NCBI GenBank assembly: GCA_019510305.1
Contig: JAEKKN010000040.1
Coordinates: forward strand, 1 to 49,006
DNA: 49,006 bases
From: Microbacterium sp.
GTDB lineage: Bacteria > Actinomycetota > Actinomycetes > Actinomycetales > Microbacteriaceae
Reading direction: 5' to 3'
The position numbers were made by a program, and so were the translations under genes. Shown piece after piece: positions 19,170-26,922 of this stretch (position 1 is its first letter; every line of letters begins with the position of its first letter). A model generated the notes under the pieces. That model was not told where the DNA came from and ran no database searches. It saw only the letters and a program-made list of their open reading frames with translations.

Positions 19170-20101
19170 CGGCTCGTTTCGAGGAAGGACTCGATGTCGT
19201 CGAGCACGGCCTGCGCGCCCTTGGGTCCGACCCCGGAGACCCAGTAGCTCGTGTCGACGAGGGTCACCGACGGAAAGGCGCCGGCGTTCTGGGTGATCGC
19301 CGCGGGGATCGCCGACTCGTCGTCGACGTCGGCCACCGTGATGAACACGTGGTCGGCCTGCGCGGACAGGATGTTCTCGGGCGAGATGTCAGCCTGCAGA
19401 CCGTCGGCCCAGTTCTGCTCCGGGATCGTGAAGCCGGCGCACTCGAGCAGGCTGCCCGAGAACGACACGGGTCCGTACAGGCTGAGAGTCGTCTCATCAC
19501 GGGGACGGATCAGCTGGGCCGTCTCACCCCCGACCTCGTATTCGTCGGCGAGCGACGCGCAGCGGTCGTCGACAGCGGACAGCAGATCGGCGACTTCGTC
19601 CTCGCGGTTGAGCGCGTCGCCGATGAGCAGCGCGTTGTCGCGCCACGGATCGGCCTGCGTCGCGATGAAGACCGTCGGAGCGATCGACGCGAGTTGGTCG
19701 TACAGCTCGGAATGCCGCGCCTCGGTGCCGAGGATCAGATCGGGCTTGAGAGCGGCGATCGCCTCGAGATCGGGCTCGGGGACGGTGCCTACGGCTTCGA
19801 CTCCGTCTGCGCCCAGGTACTCCGGCGCCCCCGTCACATTGCTCGCGACGGCCGCGCCGACCGGCACGATGCCGACCGCGACGGCAGTGTCGAGTTCGAG
19901 CGGCTCCAGAGTCACCACTCGCTGAGGGTCGTCGGGGACAGCCGTCGTTCCCCGCGCGTGCTCGACGTCGTGCGTGCCGGTGGACTCGGGCGCGGCATCC
20001 TCTTCGGCGGGAGAATCGACAGCACAACCGGACAGCAGGAGCAGAGCGCAAGCCGAAGCGGCGAGGAGCGCACTGGAGCGGCGGCGGGCACGTGAGGGCA
20101 T
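19166..20101 (-). CDS. Iron-siderophore substrate-binding lipoprotein
   Basis: 311 residues from ATG 20099-20101, chosen because it begins a classical lipoprotein signal (basic PSRARRRSS, hydrophobic core, lipobox LLSGC near 23). The mature protein has the FepB/FhuD-type layout: RVVTLEPLELDTAVAVGIVP, a long helix-linked hinge and DLILGTEARHSELYDQLASI with APTVF. It should capture ferric siderophores outside the membrane for the permeases downstream. First gene of the operon, with an iron box upstream. Confidence 0.9.
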   Translation of the reverse strand: MPSRARRRSSALLAASACALLLLSGCAVDSPAEEDAAPESTGTHDVEHARGTTAVPDDPQRVVTLEPLELDTAVAVGIVPVGAAVASNVTGAPEYLGADGVEAVGTVPEPDLEAIAALKPDLILGTEARHSELYDQLASIAPTVFIATQADPWRDNALLIGDALNREDEVADLLSAVDDRCASLADEYEVGGETAQLIRPRDETTLSLYGPVSFSGSLLECAGFTIPEQNWADGLQADISPENILSAQADHVFITVADVDDESAIPAAITQNAGAFPSVTLVDTSYWVSGVGPKGAQAVLDDIESFLETSR

Positions 20102-20145
20102 GACGGATCGTCTTTCTGAAGGGGATACGGGAAAGTATGGGGAAC

Positions 20146-20164
20146 CTTGGTAAGGCAACCCTAA
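20146..20164 (-). promoter_or_regulatory. IdeR/DtxR-like iron box
   Basis: The minus strand reads TTAGGGTTGCCTTACCAAG, which matches the remembered consensus TTAGGTTAGCCTAACCTAA at 14 of 19 positions. It lies 45-63 nt ahead of the binding-protein start, a suitable place for iron-dependent repression of the whole uptake operon. Confidence 0.7.
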
Positions 20165-20294
20165 CAGGCGTCGGGAGAGCTCGCGGTCCGGCATGGGCCC
20201 GGAGTCATCCGGCTTCCGGAGGGCTGCGTGGCGGACATACGTGACTTCGGCAGTCTGCCGAAGTTCCCGCAGAGATCCGGATCCACTGTCCTTC

Positions 20295-20300
20295 TAAGCT
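20295..20300 (+). promoter_or_regulatory. -10 box TAAGCT for a leaderless start at 20308
   Basis: TAAGCT is followed by 7 nt and ATG 20308; no Shine-Dalgarno sequence lies between. Confidence 0.5.
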
Positions 20301-20307
20301 GGCTCCC

Positions 20308-21315
20308 ATGAGTGACGAGACCGGCCGAGCGGTGATCGCGGATCTGTGCCGCATCCCCAATCCCGACGCGATCGACCGCACGGAATTCGTGGAACTCGGG
20401 AGTGTGTCGCAGTTCGTCTCGATCCGCGGCCGACGCGCGACCAATCCGGTGCTCATCGTGTGCCACGGTGGGCCGGCTCTTCCCTCGTTGCCCTCGTCCT
20501 GGATCTGGCAACGAGCGGTCGAGGACTACTTCACCGTCGTCAACTACGACCAGCGCGCCAGCGGCAAGTCCGCGGCACGGGCAGGCGGCGAGATCGATCT
20601 GAGCATCGACAGGTACGTAGACGATCTCATCGAACTGATCGCCTGGGTGCAGAACGAGCTCGGCGTGAGAAAGGTGGGCGTTCTGGGCCACAGCTGGGGG
20701 ACGATCATCGGTCTCCTTGTCGCCGAGCGGCGACCCGACCTGCTCTGGGGCTACGTCGAAGTCGGGCAGGTGATCTCCGGCGTGGAGAACGAGGCGGAGA
20801 GCTTCCAGTTCGCTGTTCGCAGTGCGACTGCGGATCGGAATGCGGAAGCCGTTGCGGAACTGCAGGCGCTCGGCGAGTATCCGGGAGCCCAGCCGCTGAC
20901 GACGGAGCGAATCCTGACCTGCAGGAGATGGGCGCAGCACTACGGAGGGCTGTCTGCCTATCGATCCGACTCCGCGTACTTCATGGAATCGCAGGACCTT
21001 TCGTCGTACTACACGGACGAGGACCTGGGTCTGATCGGCGTCGGACAGCAGGTGACCATGCCGCAGGTCCTCCCCGAGTTGCTGTCCTTCGACGCCCGGG
21101 AGCGCACCGCGTTCGAGGTTCCCCTGCTGCAGTTCCTCGGCCGCCACGACTGGACGACTCCGACGGCTCCGGTGACGCGCTGGTTCGAGCGAGTGACCGC
21201 GCCGTCGAAGGACGTCGTCTGGTTCGAGGACTCGGCGCACCTGTGCATGTTCGAAGAGCCGGGGAAGTTCGTGGTAAGTCTCGTGAACCTGGCACTACCG
21301 CACGCCGTGGCTTGA
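20308..21315 (+). CDS. Alpha/beta hydrolase, proline-iminopeptidase-like
   Basis: 335 residues, no signal peptide. VLIVCHGGPALPS gives the HGGP oxyanion motif of the S33 family, VVNYDQRASGKSA matches the NYDQRGSGxS motif, and VGVLGHSWGTIIGLL gives the nucleophile elbow with Ser in GHSWG. The later FLGRHDWTTPTAP supplies the Asp and FEDSAHLCMFEEPGKF the His of the triad. Could be an aminopeptidase or an esterase; substrate unknown. It ends exactly one base before the convergent membrane gene. Confidence 0.88.
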   Translation: MSDETGRAVIADLCRIPNPDAIDRTEFVELGSVSQFVSIRGRRATNPVLIVCHGGPALPSLPSSWIWQRAVEDYFTVVNYDQRASGKSAARAGGEIDLSIDRYVDDLIELIAWVQNELGVRKVGVLGHSWGTIIGLLVAERRPDLLWGYVEVGQVISGVENEAESFQFAVRSATADRNAEAVAELQALGEYPGAQPLTTERILTCRRWAQHYGGLSAYRSDSAYFMESQDLSSYYTDEDLGLIGVGQQVTMPQVLPELLSFDARERTAFEVPLLQFLGRHDWTTPTAPVTRWFERVTAPSKDVVWFEDSAHLCMFEEPGKFVVSLVNLALPHAVA

Positions 21316-21870
21316 TCACGCCGCCTTCTTCAGCCTCACGCTCAGCACGACAGCGGAGACGAGGAAGAAGATCGCGCCGACGGCGGCATAGCCGGCGACG
21401 CCGATGATCATGCTGCTGCCCTGCAGGCCCTGGAACAGGAACCCGGCTCCGGCGAGCAGGGAGATGCCGCCGGAGAGCATCTGCGCGATCTGGCCGCCGT
21501 TGCGACGGTTGTGGATCGCGGTGATCAGCTGAGGGGCGCCGGAGACGATCGCCCACGCGCCCCACACCGCGAGGGCGGCGGAGAGCGAGATCGACGAGGT
21601 GACGCCCAGCGCGATCGTGACGATGATGCTGACGGCGACACCGATCCACTCGGGAGTCTTCGAGCGCTGGCGATCGGGGTTCGAGCGCAGCTGCCACAGC
21701 ACGGCGCCCGCGTCGAACAGCGGATAGACGATCAGAAGGATCGTGAGAAGCGCGTTCGGCTCGGTCGTCTTCGCGGAGGTGGCGAACATGATGACCACCC
21801 AGATGATCGCGAAGGCGAAGCGGACGAAGTAGAGGGAGCGAAGCGAGCGGGTGTACGAGTGGTCGGCCAT
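21316..21870 (-). CDS. HdeD/DUF308-like membrane protein
   Basis: 184 residues with about six hydrophobic helices: FAIIWVVIMFATSAK, LLTILLIVYPLFDAGAVLWQ, IGVAVSIIVTIALGV, AALAVWGAWAIVSGAPQLI, ISLLAGAGFLFQG and FFLVSAVVLSVRLKK. The repeated small-residue pattern with AxWGAWAIxSG is as in the DUF308 (HdeD) family. Divergently transcribed from the TetR gene across a 109-nt gap with inverted repeats, so it is probably the repressor's target. Function of the family is unclear (acid or general stress has been suggested). Confidence 0.7.
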   Translation of the reverse strand: MADHSYTRSLRSLYFVRFAFAIIWVVIMFATSAKTTEPNALLTILLIVYPLFDAGAVLWQLRSNPDRQRSKTPEWIGVAVSIIVTIALGVTSSISLSAALAVWGAWAIVSGAPQLITAIHNRRNGGQIAQMLSGGISLLAGAGFLFQGLQGSSMIIGVAGYAAVGAIFFLVSAVVLSVRLKKAA

Positions 21871-21893
21871 GGTGTCTTCCTGTCTGAGTCATA

Positions 21894-21931
21894 GGTAGAG
21901 TTACTAGTTCGTCTACCGAGATGACGGTAGA
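21894..21931. promoter_or_regulatory. Putative TetR operator with three alternating arms
   Basis: GGTAGA (21894-21899), TCTACC (21912-21917) and GGTAGA (21926-21931) form two overlapping inverted repeats sharing the middle arm, placed between the divergent membrane gene and tetR. This is the natural site for autoregulation and control of both genes. Confidence 0.6.
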
Positions 21932-21979
21932 CTATTTCGTATACCTGCGCAAGCCGCGCGACTCGATTCGGAGGCAGCC

Positions 21980-22573
21980 ATGCAGTCGGAAACACCTTCC
22001 ACGACGCGCACCGGCATGCGCGAGCGGATCCTGGAAGCCACGAACGGCGTGTTCTACGCCCACGGCATCCGTGCGACCAGCGCCGACCGCATCATCGAGC
22101 AGGTGGGCATCACCAAGGTGACCTTCTACCGCCATTTCCCGAGCAAGAGCGATCTCGTGGTCGCCTACCTCGAAGTCCAGGCCGCGAGGGAGCAGGCCTG
22201 GTTTACCGGTGTGCGGGTCGCGGGCGATCCCCGTGCGTCCCTGCGCGCGATCGCCGAGGGAATCGGAGCGGCCAGTTGCAGTCCCGGCTTCCGCGGCTGC
22301 GCGTTCATCAACGCGGCGGCCGAGTTCTCCGACCCTGACGATCCGGTGAGAGGGGTCGTCGCCAGGCACCGACGGTGGATGCTCGACGAGTTCACCAGCA
22401 TCGCCGCAGAAGCAGGTGTCGAAGACGCGGAGGCCGCGGGCCGGCGCCTCATGATGCTCCGCGACGGGGCCATGGTCAACGGCTACCTGGGCGATGCGGC
22501 ATCCGTCGCCGACGCGCTCTGGCCGTCGTTCGGCGCCGTGCTCGCGACGGCCTCGAAGCGTCGAGAGGCATGA
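21980..22573 (+). CDS. TetR/AcrR family transcriptional regulator
   Basis: 197 residues; GGAGG 7 nt upstream supports ATG 21980. The N-terminal DNA-binding domain is clear: MRERILEATNGVFYAHGIRA, then TSADRIIEQVGITKVTFYRH and FPSKSDLVVAYLE, i.e. the TetR helix-turn-helix. The remaining helical domain binds an unknown ligand (CSPGFRGCAFINAAAEF resembles TetR members answering to reactive compounds). It overlaps the following epimerase-like gene as ATGA, so both are co-translated. Confidence 0.92.
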   Translation: MQSETPSTTRTGMRERILEATNGVFYAHGIRATSADRIIEQVGITKVTFYRHFPSKSDLVVAYLEVQAAREQAWFTGVRVAGDPRASLRAIAEGIGAASCSPGFRGCAFINAAAEFSDPDDPVRGVVARHRRWMLDEFTSIAAEAGVEDAEAAGRRLMMLRDGAMVNGYLGDAASVADALWPSFGAVLATASKRREA

Positions 22574-23409
22574 GCGAGTCCGGCGCGGTCGGCGGCAGAC
22601 GCCCCGGCCGGACGCTCCTCGTCGGATGCGGATCGCTTGGCACGCAGCTGGGACTCCGGCTGGTCGCCGAGGGCAACGAGGTCATCGCGCTGCGCCGGAC
22701 GACCGAGGGGCTCCCGGCCGAGTTCGCCGTGATCACCGACGACCTGAGCGTTCCGCGCCCGCGGGAGCTTCCCGGCTGCGATTCGGTGGTGATCACTCTT
22801 CCTCCGGGCGCCGGTTTCTATCGAGCATCCCTCACCGCGCTCGCCGAGGCGTTGCCCGAGCGTCCCTCCCGTTTCGTCTTCGTGTCGTCGACGCGTGTCC
22901 TCGAGGGCTCCGCCGGCGAGACGCCCCTCACAGAGGAGACCGGGCCCCACCCCACCAGCCCGCGGGCGCGCGAGCTGCGGGACGGCGAGCTGGTGGCCAC
23001 CGAGCTCCTCGGAGCGTGCATCGTCCGTCCCGCGGGCATCTACGGGCCAGGGCGCGAGTCGCTGATCCGCAAGGTGCGCGAGCAGGCACCCGTCGACTAC
23101 TCCCGCCGTACGAATCGCGTGCACCAGGACGACCTGGTGAGCTTCCTGCACATGATGCTGACCGCCGAGTCTCCGCCCGCTCTGGTGCACGCGGTCGATC
23201 AGGCGCCCTCGCGGCTCGGCGACGTGGTGACTTTCATCGCCGAGCGGCTCGGAGTCGAACCGCCCCCGCACATGGTTCCCGAGGTCGGCGGGGGAACGGT
23301 TCTCGACGGAAGCCGGATGCACGGGCTGGTCGGCGCGCTGGAGTTCCCCTCGTTCCGAGAGGGCTACGAGCGGTTGCTCAGCGGAAGTCCCCATCCGCAG
23401 ACTCGATGA
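22570..23409 (+). CDS. NAD(P)-dependent epimerase/dehydratase-like (SDR) protein
   Basis: 279 residues. ATG 22570 overlaps the tetR stop by 4 nt. The Rossmann start LLVGCGSLGTQLGLRL, VVITLPPGAG, FVFVSSTRVLEGSAGETPLT and CIVRPAGIYGPGRESLIRKV are those of extended/atypical SDR proteins of the YeeZ type. The catalytic YxxxK is not evident, so it may bind nucleotide without the classical chemistry. Its last 32 nt overlap the convergent gene at 23378. Confidence 0.8.
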   Translation: MSESGAVGGRRPGRTLLVGCGSLGTQLGLRLVAEGNEVIALRRTTEGLPAEFAVITDDLSVPRPRELPGCDSVVITLPPGAGFYRASLTALAEALPERPSRFVFVSSTRVLEGSAGETPLTEETGPHPTSPRARELRDGELVATELLGACIVRPAGIYGPGRESLIRKVREQAPVDYSRRTNRVHQDDLVSFLHMMLTAESPPALVHAVDQAPSRLGDVVTFIAERLGVEPPPHMVPEVGGGTVLDGSRMHGLVGALEFPSFREGYERLLSGSPHPQTR

Positions 23410-23704
23410 TCTCGCGCATGACGTCGCGGGTGATCTGCTCGCGCCCGCCGTCGGCCCACTCGTGCACGACGAACGCCGCGCCGATCTCGTCGAGGTAAGC
23501 GGCGGTCTTCTCGAGGCGAGGCACGACGTCGATGTGGTCGTTGCCGAACAGTGCCGCGGTGTAGACCGGCTCGCCGGCGCGGATCGAGTTCCGCAGTTCG
23601 ATCGTGGAGCGTCCGGTGATGCGGTAGAGCGCCTTGAGCACCTCGCCCGGGAGGTCCGGGTTGCCGGCGATCGTGAGCGACAGTGCGTTCTCGGGAGCGG
23701 TCAT
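23378..23704 (-). CDS. Small conserved-looking protein of unknown function
   Basis: 108 residues from ATG 23702-23704. Reads LSLTIAGNPDLPGEVLKALY, ITGRSTIELRNSIRAGEPVY, then FGNDHIDVVPRLEKTAAYLD and AAFVVHEWADG. The alternation of a strand, a helix with TGRSTIELR, and a DVVPRLEK helix faintly recalls the ClpS / ribosomal L7-L12 C-terminal fold, but I do not assert that family. No membrane or secretion signal. Convergent with the epimerase-like gene, tails overlapping by 32 nt. Confidence 0.65.
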   Translation of the reverse strand: MTAPENALSLTIAGNPDLPGEVLKALYRITGRSTIELRNSIRAGEPVYTAALFGNDHIDVVPRLEKTAAYLDEIGAAFVVHEWADGGREQITRDVMREIIESADGDFR

Positions 23705-23739
23705 GACTCCATCTCACCATGCGCAGGCTCCCGCCCGTC

Positions 23740-23799
23740 CCGTCTGCAGGCCGAGATCCCTTCCGCATGCCGAGAACGGCGATCCGAGCATGCAGACGG
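23740..23799. repeat. Inverted repeat CCGTCTGCA/TGCAGACGG
   Basis: Perfect 9-bp arms (23740-23748 and 23791-23799) with 42 nt between them, in the gap before the amine oxidase gene. Possible operator or weak hairpin; role unknown. Confidence 0.4.
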
Positions 23800-23908
23800 A
23801 TTCTGAGCACACGGACGGCACACGGACGACCCAGGAACGGCACCGGGCTGGACGATCGCCGCCGCCGCATCCAGACTGAGAGGGCACGTGACCCGGTGGA
23901 AGGAACCC

Positions 23909-25231
23909 ATGAAGAACGCGGACGTGATCGTCGTCGGGGCGGGAGTCGCGGGGCTCACTGCCGCACGGCTGCTGCAGGAGCAGGGGCTGACCGTGATCGT
24001 GCTCGAGGCACGTGATCGCGTCGGTGGACGCGTGCACACGATGCGCGACGGGCGGGTGACCGACGTCGGCGCCTCCTGGATCCACGGCATCACCGACAGC
24101 CCTGTCGCGGCCGCCGCCGAGGCGTTCGGCATGCCGACCGTCGAGTTCACGGTCGGCGGCTTTCAACCCGACAGCCGGCCGATCGCCTACTACGGCCCCG
24201 AGGGCACCAGGCTCTCGGATGCCGAGGCCGCCCGCTTCGCCGCCGACATCCACGAGGTCGACGCCGCCCTGGCCATGGTGGTCGCGTCCTCGGCGCCGGA
24301 CGCCTCGTACCGCGAGGTCACGGAGGCGGCTCTCGAGGGCATGCGCTGGGATGCCGAGCGCACGCAGCGCGTGCGCGAATACCTCGAGCATCGCGCCGAG
24401 GAGCAGTACGGCGTGTGGATCGAGGATCTCGCGGCGCACGGGCTCGACGACGATTCGATCGACGGCGACGAAGTCGTCTTCCCGAACGGGTACGACGAAC
24501 TGCCGACGCACCTGGCAGACGGCCTCGACGTCCGCCTCGGCCACGTTGTCACGCGCGTCGAGTGGAGCGACGGAGTGCGGGTGAGCACGGCACGGCAGGA
24601 TCTCACAGCGGATGCCGTAGTGCTCACGCTGCCCGTCGGGGTGCTGAAGTCCGGCGACGTGGAGATCGTGCCGTCGTTGCCTCGGATCAACGCCGATGCG
24701 CTGGCTTGCCTCGAGATGAACGCCTTCGAGAAGGTGATTCTTCGTTTCCCGGTGAGGTTCTGGGACGAAGACGTGTACGCGATCCGACAGCAGGGCCCCG
24801 CTGGGCGCTTGTGGCACTCCTGGTACGACCTCACTCCGCTGCACGATGAGCCTGCGCTGCTCACCTTCGCCGCAGGTCCCGCCGCCCGCGGCATCCGCGA
24901 TCTGGATGACGCCCAGGTCGCCGATGCGGTGATGGCGCCGCTGCGGCGACTGTTCGGCGGCGACATCCCTGCGCCCGTCAGCGTGCACCGCACCGCCTGG
25001 CAGGACGACCCTTTCGCCCACGGCTCCTACGCCTACATGACCGTGGGGTCGACGACCGCGGATCACGACGATCTCGCGACTCCGATCGGCGGCATCCTGC
25101 ACATCGCCGGCGAGGCGACCTGGACCGATGATCCTGCGACCGTCCCCGCGGCGATGCTGTCGGGGCATCGCGCGGCCGAGCGGATCATCGGGCGGGATAT
25201 CCCGATCGCGAGCCTGTGGTCGCAGGTCTGA
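23909..25231 (+). CDS. Flavin monoamine / polyamine oxidase family protein
   Basis: 440 residues from ATG 23909, preferred over GTG 23888 because GGAAGG lies just upstream and the protein then begins MKNADVIVVGAG, the dinucleotide-binding strand. Motifs: VVGAGVAGLTAARLL, VLEARDRVGGRVHT, DVGASWIHGI, VVLTLPVGVLKSG and, near the C-terminus, GGILHIAGEATW with the second FAD contact and GHRAAERII. These define the FAD amine oxidase family (PF01593). Polyamines or monoamines are plausible substrates; no signal peptide, so cytoplasmic. Confidence 0.92.
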   Translation: MKNADVIVVGAGVAGLTAARLLQEQGLTVIVLEARDRVGGRVHTMRDGRVTDVGASWIHGITDSPVAAAAEAFGMPTVEFTVGGFQPDSRPIAYYGPEGTRLSDAEAARFAADIHEVDAALAMVVASSAPDASYREVTEAALEGMRWDAERTQRVREYLEHRAEEQYGVWIEDLAAHGLDDDSIDGDEVVFPNGYDELPTHLADGLDVRLGHVVTRVEWSDGVRVSTARQDLTADAVVLTLPVGVLKSGDVEIVPSLPRINADALACLEMNAFEKVILRFPVRFWDEDVYAIRQQGPAGRLWHSWYDLTPLHDEPALLTFAAGPAARGIRDLDDAQVADAVMAPLRRLFGGDIPAPVSVHRTAWQDDPFAHGSYAYMTVGSTTADHDDLATPIGGILHIAGEATWTDDPATVPAAMLSGHRAAERIIGRDIPIASLWSQV

Positions 25232-25235
25232 CTTT

Positions 25236-25253
25236 CGTCACCGCACGGTGACG
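25236..25253. terminator. Bidirectional hairpin between convergent genes
   Basis: CGTCACCG and CGGTGACG form an 8-bp stem around CA, at the junction of the amine oxidase gene and the convergent lipoprotein gene. It overlaps the last codons of the latter. Confidence 0.5.
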
Positions 25254-25786
25254 ACGCTCAGCTCGGTCGTCGCGGTGTCGCACATCGTCAGCTGCCACAC
25301 GGCTCGCCCGTCGTCCATGACCCGCGCCATCTCGACGATCAGCGGACTCGGCCAGGTTTCACCGGACTCCTGTGCGGCGTCGTATGCGCTCTTCGTCAGG
25401 TTCTGCTCGGCTTCGGTGAGTTCGACTTCCTGCGTGGCGATGACCCCGAGCGTCTGGGCGTCGAGGAACACCTCTCGTCCGTGACTCGGGTCGTTCACCC
25501 GCTCGCCGAAGAAGTCCTCGCGCGCGTCAGGGGAGCGCACGCGCCAGGCCCATGAGTCGTCGTCCAGGTATTCCAGGCGCAGCCCGACGATCGTCCCGAT
25601 GCCCTCAGTCTCACCGGGAAGGCTCTCGATGAAGTCCGACGGCCATGCGAACTGCGGCGGCGTGCAGGTGCCAGGGAAGTTCTCGCCCACCGCGCTCGGA
25701 GGACTCGGCATCGTGGAGCATCCGACCAGCGCGAGCGCCACAAGCAGGGTCGCGCCGATCCGGCCGCGACGGCTTCTTCCGCTCAT
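25238..25786 (-). CDS. Secreted lipoprotein, unknown function
   Basis: 182 residues beginning SGRSRRGRIGATLLVALALV followed by the lipobox GCS, a clear lipoprotein signal with Cys23 as the lipidated residue. The mature part has a Pro/Ser linker, then TCTPPQFAWPSDFIESLPGE, GLRLEYLDDDSWAWRVRSPD and VFLDAQTLGVIATQEVELTE, a mainly beta domain possibly of the PepSY-like type (short strand-turn around SPDARE and FLDAQTG), though I am unsure. Convergent with the amine oxidase gene. Confidence 0.75.
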   Translation of the reverse strand: MSGRSRRGRIGATLLVALALVGCSTMPSPPSAVGENFPGTCTPPQFAWPSDFIESLPGETEGIGTIVGLRLEYLDDDSWAWRVRSPDAREDFFGERVNDPSHGREVFLDAQTLGVIATQEVELTEAEQNLTKSAYDAAQESGETWPSPLIVEMARVMDDGRAVWQLTMCDTATTELSVVTVR

Positions 25787-25976
25787 CAGAATCCCCCCGG
25801 CTCCGGTCTGTCACTGGCAGGCTATCGGTTCACTCCGCCGACCCCGCCGCAGGTGCTGGGGCACCGCCCTGCGGGTCACGTCGCGTCGCAGTTCTCCATC
25901 CGTTCACCGGCCCTCAGTACGATTAGCGCCCTGCGGCACCCCGATCAGTGCTGCCCGAACGGATCGTGAGGACCCC

Positions 25977-26891
25977 ATGGCAAAGAAGACCAAAGCGCAG
26001 AAGGCTGCGGAAGCTGCGATCGATGCCGCCGCGATCGCCGCCAAGGACGCGAAGAAGCTCAGCAAGTCCCTCCCGAAGAAGGACGGCAAGAAGCTCCGCG
26101 AGCTCGTAGATGAGGCGAAAGACGCGGCCCAGCCCTCGAAGAAGAAGCTCGCCGCCAAGCCCCGCAAGGTCGAGAAGGTCGCGGTGGCCGCGACGGCGCG
26201 GCTCGAGAAGACCGCGGCGAAGCTCGGGGCCAAGGCTGCCGCGAAGAAGGCTTCCGACAAGAAGGCTTCCGACAAGAAGGCTTCCGACAAGAAGGCTGCC
26301 GACAAGAAGGCTGCCGACAAGAAGGCTGCCGAGAAGAAGGTTGCCGAGAAGAAAGCGCAGAATGCCGCGGGCAAGGCATCGGCGAAAGACAAGAGCGAGA
26401 AGACGCAGGCCTCGAAGAAGACGGATGCTGTCGCCACCGTCACCATCTCGAAGAAGTCCTCGCCCGCAGCCGTGGTCGAAACCGCACCCGCGACGGCATC
26501 GGAGGATGCCGAAGCGGCCACTGCGGAATCCGCTCCGGCAGCGGTGGTCAGAAATGCACCGGAACCTGCCGTGGGAGATGCGGATTCGGCCACCGCACCG
26601 AAGCGCGCCGCGGCACCCGCCCGCAGGCGAGCCGCAGCACCCGCGAAGAAGCCCGCGGCGCCGACGAAGAAGCCCTCGAACTCGGTGACGGACGCCACGA
26701 CGCCGGCACGAAAGTCCCCCGCCCGCAAGCCCGCCGCGAGCACCGCACCCGCCAAAGCCACCACCTCAGCGGCATCCGCTGATCTCGCCGCCCTCTCCGT
26801 CGCCGCCCTCCGCGACCGCGCACGCGAGAGCGGACGCACCGGCTACTCCCGCCTCACCAAGGCGCAGCTGATCGTGTTGCTCTCGGCCTGA
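25977..26891 (+). CDS. Lys/Ala-rich histone-like protein with Rho_N-like C-terminus
   Basis: 304 residues from ATG 25977, with GAGGA just upstream. An N-terminal Lys/Ala helical region (AKKTKAQKAAEAAIDAAAIA) is followed by a run of pentapeptides ASDKK/AADKK/AAEKK (about 90-124), a long Ala/Pro/Lys/Thr low-complexity stretch like histone H1, and a structured end with LAALSVAALRDRARESGRTG and YSRLTKAQLIVLLSA, which fits a Rho-N/SAP-type nucleic-acid domain. A nucleoid or RNA-associated protein is likely. It ends 31 nt before the poly-amino-acid synthetase gene on the same strand. Confidence 0.8.
   Translation: MAKKTKAQKAAEAAIDAAAIAAKDAKKLSKSLPKKDGKKLRELVDEAKDAAQPSKKKLAAKPRKVEKVAVAATARLEKTAAKLGAKAAAKKASDKKASDKKASDKKAADKKAADKKAAEKKVAEKKAQNAAGKASAKDKSEKTQASKKTDAVATVTISKKSSPAAVVETAPATASEDAEAATAESAPAAVVRNAPEPAVGDADSATAPKRAAAPARRRAAAPAKKPAAPTKKPSNSVTDATTPARKSPARKPAASTAPAKATTSAASADLAALSVAALRDRARESGRTGYSRLTKAQLIVLLSA
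26244..26358 (+). repeat. In-frame 15-bp tandem repeat
   Basis: About seven copies of AAGAAGGCTNCCGAN, encoding the KKA(S/A)(D/E) pentapeptide. The three GCTTCC copies are identical in DNA, so recent slippage is likely and copy number may vary between strains. Confidence 0.85.
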
Positions 26892-26922
26892 GCGTCGAGA
26901 AGAGACGGCAGACAGACCGACA

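Noticed and set aside
26244..26358. CRISPR-like or satellite repeat
   Set aside because: Unit is 15 bp without spacers and stays in frame as a Lys-rich pentapeptide; no cas genes are near.
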